From assembly GCA_913060975.1 (NCBI GenBank), contig CAJXVC010000001.1, positions 372,001 through 436,000 on the forward strand: DNA of 64,000 nucleotides. The letters are read 5' to 3'. Both the position numbers and the translations under genes were made by a program. The DNA comes from an uncultured Gammaproteobacteria bacterium (GTDB lineage Bacteria; Pseudomonadota; Gammaproteobacteria; Pseudomonadales; Pseudohongiellaceae). The notes under the pieces were generated by a model. The model was not told where the DNA came from, did no database searches, and saw only the letters and a list, made by a program, of their open reading frames with translations. How positions within the stretch are numbered: the stretch's first letter is position 1; each line of letters starts with the position of its first letter. Shown here piece after piece: positions 28,451-36,385 of the stretch.

Positions 28451-28476
28451 TTATTCGCTCCTCAGAGGTTCAGGAC

Positions 28477-29085
28477 ATGCTCAAACTCACATCTCGACAG
28501 GAACAGATTCTCGACTACGTGCGGGATTATCTGCAGGAAACCGGTTTCCCACCCACCCGCTCGGAAATAGCCAAGGAAATGGGCTTTAAATCCCCGAATG
28601 CGGCCGAGGAGCACTTGCGCGCGCTAGCCCGCAAAGGCGCAATCGAGATGTTACCCGGTACTTCACGGGGTATCCGCCTGCCTATCAATGAACAACTCGG
28701 CTTGCCCATCATTGGTCAGGTGGCCGCAGGCAGCCCAATTCTTGCCGAGGAGTCCATTGCCGACTACTGCGATATTCCGGCCGATATGTTCTCGCCGTCT
28801 GCTGACTATCTGCTTACCGTCAAAGGTACCAGTATGATTGATGTTGGCATCTATGAAGACGACCTGTTGGCAGTCCACAAAACCGACCGCGCCAATAATG
28901 GGGATATCGTGGTCGCCAGAGTCGATGACGAAGTCACCGTGAAACGTCTGGAAACTTGTCGCAGCAAGTTCCGCGTTAATTTGATTGCCGAGAATCCCGA
29001 TTTTGCCCCTATTGAAGTTGATATGCGCGAGAGAGCATTCGCCATCGAAGGCATTAGCGTGGGTGTCATCCGACGAAATTTGTAA
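28477..29085 (+). CDS. lexA: SOS repressor LexA
   Basis: A 202-residue repressor and self-cleaving protease of the same length as E. coli LexA. The winged helix-turn-helix is at about 1-65 ([21 protein letters not shown] recognition region). The cleavage site is A84-G85, and the catalytic serine and lysine are S119 (in KGTSM) and K156, all with E. coli numbering. RecA filaments on single-stranded DNA trigger its cleavage and release the SOS regulon. The gene is autoregulated by the LexA box upstream. AGAGG about 8 nt before ATG 28477 is a suitable ribosome-binding site. In Pseudomonas a sulA-like gene follows lexA; none is found here. An 18-bp tandem array starts four bases after the stop. 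Confidence 0.97.
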   Translation: MLKLTSRQEQILDYVRDYLQETGFPPTRSEIAKEMGFKSPNAAEEHLRALARKGAIEMLPGTSRGIRLPINEQLGLPIIGQVAAGSPILAEESIADYCDIPADMFSPSADYLLTVKGTSMIDVGIYEDDLLAVHKTDRANNGDIVVARVDDEVTVKRLETCRSKFRVNLIAENPDFAPIEVDMRERAFAIEGISVGVIRRNL

Positions 29086-29089
29086 TTTA

Positions 29090-29179
29090 GAAACAGATAG
29101 TTCTTTCGAAATAGATAGTTCTTTCGAAATAGATAGTTCTTTAGAAATAGACAGTCCTTTCGAAATAGACAGTCCTTTC
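29090..29179. repeat. Five-copy 18-bp tandem array after lexA
   Basis: Five head-to-tail 18-bp units begin at 29090, 29108, 29126, 29144 and 29162. Units differ at only one to three positions; the last two are identical (GAAATAGACAGTCCTTTC). Because 18 is a multiple of three, the first three units each place a TAG in frame with lexA. The array starts four bases after the lexA stop codon and is the best-preserved array in the window. Confidence 0.93.
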
Positions 29180-29338
29180 GAGGGCTACAAATTTTTTCTG
29201 ATTAAGTGCCATATGACACTGTAAAGAGAGTTTTATGGCCTCCTTATCACCGATTTACCGGTTTTTCGCCTCACAACTTCCTAACACCTGTCTTGTGTCT
29301 CCATTCACGCTGCTACACAGCACGTCTGACACAACAAT

Positions 29339-29361
29339 CTATCCACAGATATTTATCCACA
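29339..29361 (+). promoter_or_regulatory. Pair of DnaA-box sequences
   Basis: TTATCCACA at 29353-29361 is a perfect DnaA box; CTATCCACA at 29339-29347 matches at eight of nine positions. They are in the same orientation with starts 14 bp apart. No dnaA, dnaN or AT-rich unwinding region is nearby, so this is not an origin. DnaA titration or transcriptional control are possibilities. Confidence 0.45.
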
Positions 29362-29528
29362 GCACGCTTGTTTAGCGAACTGTGTACTCGATCAGCTGTA
29401 TCGTATTGGTAAAGTAAGTGCGGCAATGGGTGCTATAAGTGGCATGCAAAAGCATGGAAAGGAATCCACTAATTTGTGCTGACAGTGACTCACACAACGC
29501 TGGGTTGAGAAGTTATGGAAGCAGACTA

Positions 29529-29564
29529 GCCGGCTCTCACTAATTATTAACAATGAGAACCGGC
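29529..29564. terminator. Stem-loop between convergent lexA and topA
   Basis: GCCGG-C-TCTCA (29529-29539) pairs with TGAGA-A-CCGGC (29554-29564), giving an 11-position stem with one C/A mismatch and a 14-nt loop. It lies between convergent genes, but neither flank has a T-run, so a rho-independent terminator is doubtful. It may instead protect 3' ends. Confidence 0.4.
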
Positions 29565-29632
29565 CTAAGTCGTCAGGTGGGCTGGCTTGTAACTATTACT
29601 ATCTGACCGGGTCAGATTGAGCAGCCAGGTAA

Positions 29633-32344
29633 TTATTCTGCAGCTTTTTTACTGGCGGCTTTCTTGGCTACTTTCTTTTTCGCGGCTTTTTTCTTGACCG
29701 TTTTCTTCTTGGCTTTTTTCTCTGGCAAAGTGATTTCCCACTTGCCGTCACGGTAGAACGCTTTCCAGCCGGTGGCCTTCTTGTCTATCTCGGTTTGAAC
29801 GTACTGCTCTTTGGTCTTGCGACTAAAGCGCACCAGAGTCTTGTTTCCCTGGTGATCTTCTGTAGGAGCGGTTAACAGGTAATCGTACTTGGGGTCGATC
29901 TCATCTTTATGCGGTAGCAATTCAACCAGATATGGCGCACGGGTTTCACGATTTTTTGGAAACTGACTTGCCGCGAGGAACATGCCAGAGGCACCATCAC
30001 GAAGCACGTAATGATCTTCAACCGTTTCACACTCCAGTTCTGGCATATCCACCGGGTCCATCTTCGGTGGCGCAGCTTCGCCGTTACGCAGCAGCTTTCT
30101 GGTGTTTTTGCAATCTTCACTGCTACAGCCAAAGTATTTGCCAAAGCGACCAGTCTTGAGCTGCATATCGGCGCCACATTTATCACATTCGATAACGGGG
30201 CCATCGTAGCCGCGAATCTTGAATTCGCCATGTTCGACATCGTAGCCTGCACAATCCGGATTTCTGCCGCAGACATGCAATTTACGCTTCTCATCAATGA
30301 GGTAGGCATCCATGGCCGTGTTGCAGATAGCACAACGATGCTTTTTGCGTAGCAGGATATTCTCCTGCTCTTCGGCTTCTTCAGCAGTATCAGTACGAAT
30401 TGCTTCTTCGCCAGGCGTCAGGTTGATCGTACTCTTGCAGCGTTCTTTGGGCGGCAAGGAGTAGCCTGAACAGCCCAGGAAAACCCCTGTGGATGCCGTG
30501 CGAATCTGCATGTGGCGGCCGCACTTCGGGCACGGAATATCGGTATCAGTTGGATCGTTCGTGCGCATGCCACCATCTTCGGCTTCCGCCTTGGCAAGCT
30601 CGGAAGTAAAGCTGGCATAAAAATCATTGAGCAATTTCTTCCAGTCGGTATCACCGGCTGCCACTTCGTCCAGTGAATCCTCCATGCGCGCAGTGAAATC
30701 ATAGTCCATCAGCTCGCCGAAACTCTCCTGGAGTCGTTCTGCAACAATATCGCCCATTTTCAATGCATAAAAGCGCTTGCTCTCGACTTTGACGTAGCCG
30801 CGATCCTGAATCGTGGAAATAATAGAGGCGTAAGTTGAGGGCCGCCCTATTTCACGCTTTTCGAGTTCCTTGACGAGGCTGGCCTCGGTATAGCGTGCCG
30901 GAGGCTTGGTAAAGTTCTGAAAAGGTTCCAGCTTGGCAAGATTGAGAGCTTCACCGACTTCAACATCGGGCAGCACAACATCTTCTTCTTTACTTGGCAT
31001 GACTTTCAGATAGCCATCGAACTGCATGATGCGGCCTTTGATACGCAGCTCATATTTGTCCGCAGCAACGGTAATGGTACTGCTCAGATACTTCGATGGC
31101 GGCATCTGGCACGCCACGAAGAATTGCCAGATGAGTTGATACAGACGCACGGCATCGTTTTCCATGCCTTGCAGCTGATCAGCCCGAACCCGGACATTCG
31201 AAGGACGAATCGCTTCGTGAGCTTCTTGCGCGCCTTCTTTTGAACTGTAGTAAGCCGGTTTTTCTGGCAGATACTTATCGCCGAAATTCTTTTCGATAAA
31301 CTCGCGACACTGGGCAATTGAGTCATTGCTCAAGTGCGTGGAGTCGGTACGCATGTAGGTGATGTAACCTGCTTCATACAGGCGCTGCGCCATGAGCATG
31401 GTCTTCTTCACCCCGTAACCCAGCCGCGTACTGGCCGCTTGCTGCAGAGTCGACGTGATCAGCGGAGGACGGGCTTTTGACGAGGTCGGCCGGTCTTCGC
31501 GTTTGAGAACCTTGTACTCCGCCTTTTCAAGAATCACCAGGGCGGCATCAGTTTCGTCTTTGCTATTGGGACGAAAATTATTGCCGTCGTCTTTTAATAC
31601 CTGGCACCGCAGCTTGTTGTCCTGAGCGGTTTCGAGATTGGCATAGACTTCCCAATACTCTTCCGGAATGAACGCGCGAATCTCCTGCTCACGTTCTACG
31701 ACAAGCCGCACGGCAACAGACTGTACACGCCCCGCTGACAGGCCGCGAGCCACTTTGGCCCAGAGCAAGGGGGAAACCATAAAGCCAACGACACGGTCGA
31801 GGAAACGGCGCGCCTGCTGAGCTTCAACGTAGCGCATGTCCAACTTGCCTGGCTCGGAGAAAGCCTCGGTGATGGCACGCTTGGTGATTTCATTAAAAAC
31901 AACTCGCTTGTAACGCTCGGGATCGCCACCAATAGATTCCTTGAGATGCCAGGCGATGGCTTCTCCTTCTCTATCCAAGTCAGTCGCGAGATAGATGTTG
32001 TCAGCGTTCTCGGCGAGTTTTTGCAGTTCGGAGACTACTTTCTCCTTGCCGGGCAGTATCTGATAGTTCGCTTTCCAGTCGTGTTCCGGGTCAATGCCCA
32101 TCCGAGCCACCAACTGTTGCTTCGCCTTCTTCTTTTTATAGGCTACTTTTTTCTCTGGATCCATTTTGCGGGTTTCGGCGGCGGCCTTGGCCCGTGCTTT
32201 CGGATCTACTTTCTTGCCACTACCACTGGTAGGCAAGTCGCGAATATGACCGACACTGGACTTAACGATGAACTCGGGTCCGAGGTATTTGTTAATAGTC
32301 TTGGCTTTGGCTGGGGACTCGACTATTACTAAAGATTTCGACAT
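29633..32344 (-). CDS. topA: DNA topoisomerase I
   Basis: A 903-residue type IA topoisomerase that relaxes negative supercoils. The N-terminal TOPRIM domain starts [16 protein letters not shown], with catalytic E9 and the later [14 protein letters not shown]. The active-site tyrosine is in [12 protein letters not shown] near residue 329. Three C-terminal zinc ribbons follow, beginning [22 protein letters not shown] and [11 protein letters not shown]. The tail is a Lys/Ala-rich stretch of about 30 residues ([16 protein letters not shown]), which resembles the nonspecific DNA-binding tails seen in other bacterial topoisomerases. Length is a little above E. coli TopA (865). It has its own strong promoter 50 bp upstream and is convergent with lexA. 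Confidence 0.96.
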   Translation of the reverse strand: MSKSLVIVESPAKAKTINKYLGPEFIVKSSVGHIRDLPTSGSGKKVDPKARAKAAAETRKMDPEKKVAYKKKKAKQQLVARMGIDPEHDWKANYQILPGKEKVVSELQKLAENADNIYLATDLDREGEAIAWHLKESIGGDPERYKRVVFNEITKRAITEAFSEPGKLDMRYVEAQQARRFLDRVVGFMVSPLLWAKVARGLSAGRVQSVAVRLVVEREQEIRAFIPEEYWEVYANLETAQDNKLRCQVLKDDGNNFRPNSKDETDAALVILEKAEYKVLKREDRPTSSKARPPLITSTLQQAASTRLGYGVKKTMLMAQRLYEAGYITYMRTDSTHLSNDSIAQCREFIEKNFGDKYLPEKPAYYSSKEGAQEAHEAIRPSNVRVRADQLQGMENDAVRLYQLIWQFFVACQMPPSKYLSSTITVAADKYELRIKGRIMQFDGYLKVMPSKEEDVVLPDVEVGEALNLAKLEPFQNFTKPPARYTEASLVKELEKREIGRPSTYASIISTIQDRGYVKVESKRFYALKMGDIVAERLQESFGELMDYDFTARMEDSLDEVAAGDTDWKKLLNDFYASFTSELAKAEAEDGGMRTNDPTDTDIPCPKCGRHMQIRTASTGVFLGCSGYSLPPKERCKSTINLTPGEEAIRTDTAEEAEEQENILLRKKHRCAICNTAMDAYLIDEKRKLHVCGRNPDCAGYDVEHGEFKIRGYDGPVIECDKCGADMQLKTGRFGKYFGCSSEDCKNTRKLLRNGEAAPPKMDPVDMPELECETVEDHYVLRDGASGMFLAASQFPKNRETRAPYLVELLPHKDEIDPKYDYLLTAPTEDHQGNKTLVRFSRKTKEQYVQTEIDKKATGWKAFYRDGKWEITLPEKKAKKKTVKKKAAKKKVAKKAASKKAAE

Positions 32345-32400
32345 AGATAAGGCTGACTACGTTGTTTGAATGACAGTTGCTGAGCTTTAAAGTGGCGACA

Positions 32401-32429
32401 TATATAAGGGCAAGATAAGCGGGGGTCAA
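32401..32429 (-). promoter_or_regulatory. Sigma-70 promoter of topA
   Basis: On the minus strand TTGACC (32429-32424) and TATATA (32406-32401) are separated by 17 bp. The predicted start near 32394 gives a leader of about 50 nt before the topA ATG at 32344. E. coli topA promoters respond to supercoiling; whether this one does cannot be seen. Confidence 0.7.
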
Positions 32430-32812
32430 GTTTTCTCGCCATAAAATGTTAACCAGACACCCCTGAACAGCCCAACAAGGAGTGCAAAAACATGAGCAAT
32501 AACAACATCTAAGCTGCGAAATAAAATATTTTTTCATGACCAGGCTAAAATTTCCGCAATCACCCCCTTCGAGCCGACCCTGAAGATGCAGCGCAGTCAC
32601 GCACCCCAAAGTGTGTGATAGGGAAAGAATTCGGAAGGCTCTTGGCAAGAGGACTGTCTACAATGAATGTCGTTGCAATAGCAGACGCTTGGACAATCCT
32701 GCACACAGGTGCCAGCTATCACACATTTCAAGGTGGATAAAAGATTCTGGAATCGCCAATAATTCCAAGTATTGCAGCTACAAAGTGAGAAAATAGACGA
32801 AGTGTTAGAGCA

Positions 32813-32850
32813 GGTTGTCAGTTACGCAACCCGGTGCGTATCTGACAACC
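32813..32850. repeat. Long interrupted stem-loop downstream of ilvE
   Basis: GGTTGTCAG (32813-32821) pairs with CTGACAACC (32842-32850), then after a T/T mismatch TACGCA (32823-32828) pairs with TGCGTA (32835-32840) around a 6-nt loop ACCCGG. That is 15 base pairs in 38 nt. It lies 53 bp after the ilvE stop codon. There is no T-run on either side, so it is not a standard intrinsic terminator. It could stabilise the ilvE mRNA 3' end or be a dyad protein-binding site. Confidence 0.75.
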
Positions 32851-32902
32851 CGCGTCGAACGAAAATCAGGTAGGGCTCTGTGTGCTCTACTGTATAGAGT
32901 GC

Positions 32903-33949
32903 TTACAGCTCAACTTCATGCAACCAGGAGAGCGGATCAGGTTTTTCTCCACGCTGGATGCCGATAAGCTCATCGTAGAGCTTCTGCATCACCGGTCCGG
33001 ATGAGTCACCATTGCCATTCACATCGTGCCAGGCATTATCAAACCAAACCCGGCCCACTGGCGAGAGTACCGCTGCAGTACCACAAGCAGCCATCTCCCG
33101 AAAGCTGGCAAATTCATCACGCAGGTCAATTGGGCGCTCTTCGGTTTTCATCTTCAGGGTCGTTGCGGCGATCTCCATCAGTGAGCGGCGGGTAATACTG
33201 GGCAAGATCGCGCTGGATTTTGGTGTAATCAGCGTGTTGTCGTCTTGCGCAATGATGATATTGGCGGAACCGGCTTCATCAATGAACCGCCCTTCTCTCG
33301 CGTCCAGATACAATGCTTCGGTGGCACCCAATTCCTGCGCCTTTAGTGTGGCCAACAATCCGCCCGCATAATTGGCACCCACTTTATAGCTACCAGTACC
33401 GCGTGGCGCGGCCCGGTCCAGTTCAGAAACGGCCAGACTGATCACGGCCAGCCCGGCTTGCTTGTAGTAAGGCCCAACCGGTGAAACAAACACCCGAAAT
33501 TCGAAGCGCTTGGCCGGCTTCAGCCCCAGATTTTCACCAACACCAATCAGCATTGGACGAATATAAAGAGACGCACCTGAGCCATAGGGAGGAATCCAGG
33601 CGTAGTTGGCCCGTACCGCTTCTTCAACGCCGCGCATGAACAACTCTCGCGGCACTTCCGGCATGAGCAAGCGACTCGCCGCTTCATTCATGCGCACACT
33701 GTTCAGGTCAGGGCGAAACAACAGGATTCGGCCATCTTCGGCGGTCTGCGCTTTCATCCCCTCAAAACATTGCTGCGCGTAATGCAGCGTCGGAGCACCT
33801 TCATGAACTTCCAGAGTCGGCGAGCTAATCAACTCACCCTCATTCCAGACGCCGTCGACGTTCACCGCTGAAAAGCGATAGTCGGTTTTATGATACTGAA
33901 ATCCCAGGTCGGCCCAGTTCAGGCTCTTTTTTTCAACTTTGGCGTCCAC
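32903..33949 (-). CDS. ilvE: Branched-chain amino acid aminotransferase
   Basis: A 348-residue PLP enzyme of fold class IV that performs the last step of valine, leucine and isoleucine synthesis, and the first of their breakdown. The PLP lysine is K189 in GTGSYKVGANYAGG. Other family segments are LHYAQQCFEGMKA (55-67), LFRPDLNSVRMNEAASRL (77-94) and the downstream FIDEAGSANI. The length and GSYKVGANYAGG form place it with the longer, eukaryote-like IlvE II group rather than the E. coli 309-residue type. It is a single gene, divergent from tatD. A 15-bp stem-loop follows its stop. Confidence 0.93.
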   Translation of the reverse strand: MDAKVEKKSLNWADLGFQYHKTDYRFSAVNVDGVWNEGELISSPTLEVHEGAPTLHYAQQCFEGMKAQTAEDGRILLFRPDLNSVRMNEAASRLLMPEVPRELFMRGVEEAVRANYAWIPPYGSGASLYIRPMLIGVGENLGLKPAKRFEFRVFVSPVGPYYKQAGLAVISLAVSELDRAAPRGTGSYKVGANYAGGLLATLKAQELGATEALYLDAREGRFIDEAGSANIIIAQDDNTLITPKSSAILPSITRRSLMEIAATTLKMKTEERPIDLRDEFASFREMAACGTAAVLSPVGRVWFDNAWHDVNGNGDSSGPVMQKLYDELIGIQRGEKPDPLSWLHEVEL

Positions 33950-34119
33950 GTCGTTAGTCCTGCATTGTGTGGTAAATGAATGACAATATTATCAAGAATT
34001 GCGCAATTAATAACCAGATTTCGCTGCCTTGGCTGGAGTGGCCGGATGCTTTTGGCTAGACTCTGCGCCTTTGTTTAACCCTGTTGCCAGGCGCAGCTCA
34101 TTCTGGAATCCATCAGCAC

Positions 34120-34923
34120 ATGCAATTAGTCGACATCGGCGCCAATCTCACACATGAATCCTTCGCCCCGGACCTGGCTGAAGTCATTGCCCAAGCCCGG
34201 CAAGCGAGCGTGGCGCATATCATGCTCACCGGCACTGATCTGGCTTCCAGCCGAGCAGCTCTGGATTTGGCGGCCAGACACCCTGACTATTTCCGCACCA
34301 CTGTGGGTTTCCACCCACATATCGCCGGTGAGGTCAGTGCTGAGGATTTACTGGCAGCCGCCAAGTTGGCACGCGAGCAGTACGTGGTTGCCGTTGGCGA
34401 AACCGGACTGGACTATAACCGGAATTTTTCGCCGAAAGCTGAGCAAATTCGCGTCTTTGAGCGCCATTTGGAACTTGCTGCAGAGCTTAATAAACCGGTT
34501 TTCCTGCATCAGCGCGATGCGCATGCCGACTTTCTGCCCATTCTCAAAGCTCATAGAGCCGGTTTGCCTGGTGGTGTCGTGCATTGTTTTACCGATACGC
34601 GTGCTGCCTTGGACGATTATCTGGCGCTGGATATGCATATCGGCATTACGGGCTGGATATGCGATGAACGTCGTGGGCTGGATTTACAGGAGACCGTGCA
34701 AGCAATCCCGCTCGACCGCCTCTTGATTGAGACCGATGCGCCCTATTTACTGCCCCGCACTATCCGCCCAAAGCCCAAAACACGCCGTAATGAGCCCAGA
34801 TATTTACCCGCTGTACTGGACAAAATCGCCGAGTGCCGGCAACAGTCGGTCACGGAATTGGCAGCAGCCACAACTGCCAATGCCAGTAAACTTTTCAATC
34901 TCACCCTAAACTCTTCGCCATGA
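34120..34923 (+). CDS. tatD: TatD family metal-dependent deoxyribonuclease
   Basis: A TIM-barrel metallohydrolase. The start was set at ATG 34120 (267 residues, MQLVDIGANLTHESF), which aligns with the E. coli TatD start (260 residues). The frame continues upstream to a TTG at 34084, but that adds 12 residues of no similarity. Metal and active-site segments include GFHPH, GETGLDYNR, FLHQRDAH, VHCFTDTR and ETDAPYLLPR. Family members act as 3'-5' exonucleases on DNA and RNA and are linked to repair of oxidative damage; despite the name they are not needed for Tat export. The GWICDERRG and PKPKTRRNEP segments make it a true TatD rather than YcfH or YjjV. Confidence 0.92.
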   Translation: MQLVDIGANLTHESFAPDLAEVIAQARQASVAHIMLTGTDLASSRAALDLAARHPDYFRTTVGFHPHIAGEVSAEDLLAAAKLAREQYVVAVGETGLDYNRNFSPKAEQIRVFERHLELAAELNKPVFLHQRDAHADFLPILKAHRAGLPGGVVHCFTDTRAALDDYLALDMHIGITGWICDERRGLDLQETVQAIPLDRLLIETDAPYLLPRTIRPKPKTRRNEPRYLPAVLDKIAECRQQSVTELAAATTANASKLFNLTLNSSP

Positions 34924-35021
34924 GTACCGATTCTCTTAAGAGAACAGCAAACTTGGGGTATATTCTCGACACCCATCAATTTGCTATATTTCTTACTCAG
35001 GGCTTGAGGTAGAAAAAAACA

Positions 35022-36065
35022 TTGCACAAACGGGCATTTCTGGAAGGTTTTCTGACCGCCAGTGCGGTAGCGTTCGGCGGCCAATATATGTGGCGCCGGA
35101 TTAACCGTGCGCCACTCGCGCTCGCGCCCATTATTAACCCAAACCCCAGCATGGCCTCCTCAACACCTCTGGCCCGAGCCGATGCCGTTGCTGACCCTGC
35201 CCAGCCAACGCCGCCGCGCGCCGAAACCGGCTTCGAATTCGCCCCGATCGAAGTGGAAAAGACCATTCCGCAACAGGGTATTCCCAAGCCAGCACCGAGC
35301 GCCGACATCAAGCATGGGTTCAACATCACTGGCCTGAATGACACCGAGGTCGCCAGCTACCTGCGCAAAATCCGCAACTTCGATGCAATATTTGCCAGTG
35401 ATATATATCTCGACCGCAGTTATGAGTCTCTGCTTTTACAAACCACTCAACACCTGACTCGGGTCGAAGCCTACATGGGGCATGGCAATTTCAATCTGAT
35501 GAGTTTCGATGAGATGTTGCAGGCTGGGCGTAACTTTCCGGCTATCGGACGCTTCACTCCTGAAGAGCTGAATTTCCTTGAGGAAGTGTTTTTCGCCAAC
35601 CCGCATCGCTACGGTTTCTTTGGCGAGAAAATAAGCGCCGATATTACCGACCGCATTCCCCGCAAAGATGTCGCCAAGATCCCCCGCTCGGGCCACTTCC
35701 TGTTACGTGGCGAATCGTTGAATCTTTACAATCAGATTCGCAAGGATGTCGGCGATGAAGTCATCCTTACTTCAGGTGTGCGCAGCAATGTAAAACAAAT
35801 GCACTTGTTTCTCGCCAAGACCATTGAGGCAAAAGGCAATTTGTCACGCGCTTCACGTTCCCTCGCCCCGCCTGGCCATTCCTATCATGGCATTGGCGAT
35901 TTCGATATTGGCAAGGTGGGCTTTGGTGAACGTAACTTCACCGTGGATTTCTCTACAACGAGTGAATATCGCAAGATTGCCGGTCTTGGCTATGTCGATA
36001 TTCGCTATCCAACAGATAATTTGTTCGGCGTGCGCTTCGAGCCCTGGCACATCAAATTAGGCTAG
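35022..36065 (+). CDS. VanY-type M15 D,D-carboxypeptidase-like protein, exported
   Basis: A 347-residue protein. The C-terminal half carries the M15B zinc peptidase motifs SYHGIGDFDI (SxHxxGxxxD, H288 and D294) and EPWH (E340, H343). Such enzymes trim D-Ala-D-Ala from peptidoglycan. The N-terminus MHKRAFLEGFLTASAVAFGG is a hydrophobic export or anchor sequence, and KRAFLEG resembles a twin-arginine motif with the first Arg replaced by Lys. A Pro/Ala-rich linker (about 30-90) follows. The start is a TTG at 35022, supported by GAGGT about 11 nt upstream; no ATG occurs before the hydrophobic segment. The 3' end overlaps the convergent glutaredoxin-like gene by 14 bp. Substrate preference is not predictable. 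Confidence 0.8.
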   Translation: MHKRAFLEGFLTASAVAFGGQYMWRRINRAPLALAPIINPNPSMASSTPLARADAVADPAQPTPPRAETGFEFAPIEVEKTIPQQGIPKPAPSADIKHGFNITGLNDTEVASYLRKIRNFDAIFASDIYLDRSYESLLLQTTQHLTRVEAYMGHGNFNLMSFDEMLQAGRNFPAIGRFTPEELNFLEEVFFANPHRYGFFGEKISADITDRIPRKDVAKIPRSGHFLLRGESLNLYNQIRKDVGDEVILTSGVRSNVKQMHLFLAKTIEAKGNLSRASRSLAPPGHSYHGIGDFDIGKVGFGERNFTVDFSTTSEYRKIAGLGYVDIRYPTDNLFGVRFEPWHIKLG

Positions 36066-36303
36066 CCAGATCTTCCAGAGAAAATGGCCAGCCTAATTCC
36101 TGCTCGGTCTTTGCCGCCTTCACAACAGGTATGCGCAAACCGTACTGATCGACCAACGTTTCACTCTCGGCGATATCAATGGCCTCGATACTCACTTGTC
36201 GCTGATCAATTAACTGAATCAACAGCGCTTCTGCCTGTTCACACAAGTGGCAGCCTGCGGTTGTGTAGAAAAACAAATCGGCTTTACGGGTCATAGCATT
36301 CAA
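36052..36303 (-). CDS. Glutaredoxin-like (DUF836) protein
   Basis: An 83-residue thioredoxin-fold protein with the redox motif CHLC in DLFFYTTAGCHLCEQAEAL near residues 10-28 and the cis-proline region LRIPVVK near 56-62. This matches the small glutaredoxin-like DUF836 group. A role in thiol-disulfide exchange is expected, but the partner is unknown. It is convergent with the M15 peptidase gene and their ends overlap by 14 bp. It starts about 80 bp downstream of the gdhB end on the opposite side and could be transcribed from the gdhB side (both minus). Confidence 0.8.
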   Translation of the reverse strand: MNAMTRKADLFFYTTAGCHLCEQAEALLIQLIDQRQVSIEAIDIAESETLVDQYGLRIPVVKAAKTEQELGWPFSLEDLASLI

Positions 36304-36385
36304 TCAATCAGTGGATTTGAGGGTTGGCTATTCTACTACCAAGCTCTTTACGTCCAACCTCCATTTGGCAATCTCCGCAGCCTGA

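Larger units (their letters stand above)
29180..29632. other. Convergent lexA-topA intergenic region
   Basis: After the 18-bp array there are about 450 bp without a credible gene. Contents I can see are a pair of DnaA-box sequences (29339-29361), a stem-loop (29529-29564), and a small inverted repeat TCTGACC/GGTCAGA around a single base (29602-29616). The short frame at 29206-29412 has no coding character. Terminators for both lexA and topA are expected here; no T-tract follows the stem-loop on either strand. Confidence 0.55.
32345..32902. other. Intergenic region between ilvE and topA
   Basis: About 558 bp without a convincing gene. It contains the topA promoter (32401-32429) and a long stem-loop (32813-32850) close to the ilvE end. 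Short frames at 32292-32648 and 32611-32796 have no recognisable product or coding bias. I could not identify a small RNA. Confidence 0.5.

Noticed and set aside
29090-29179. lexA-linked array as a CRISPR
   Set aside because: Units are contiguous with no spacers, are too short, and no cas gene is present.
29339-29361. Replication origin at the DnaA-box pair
   Set aside because: Only two boxes, and no dnaA, dnaN, gidA or AT-rich unwinding region nearby.
32881-32902. CTG...CAG dyad at the ilvE end as a LexA box
   Set aside because: The half-sites are separated by 13 bases instead of 10 and it lies at a gene end.
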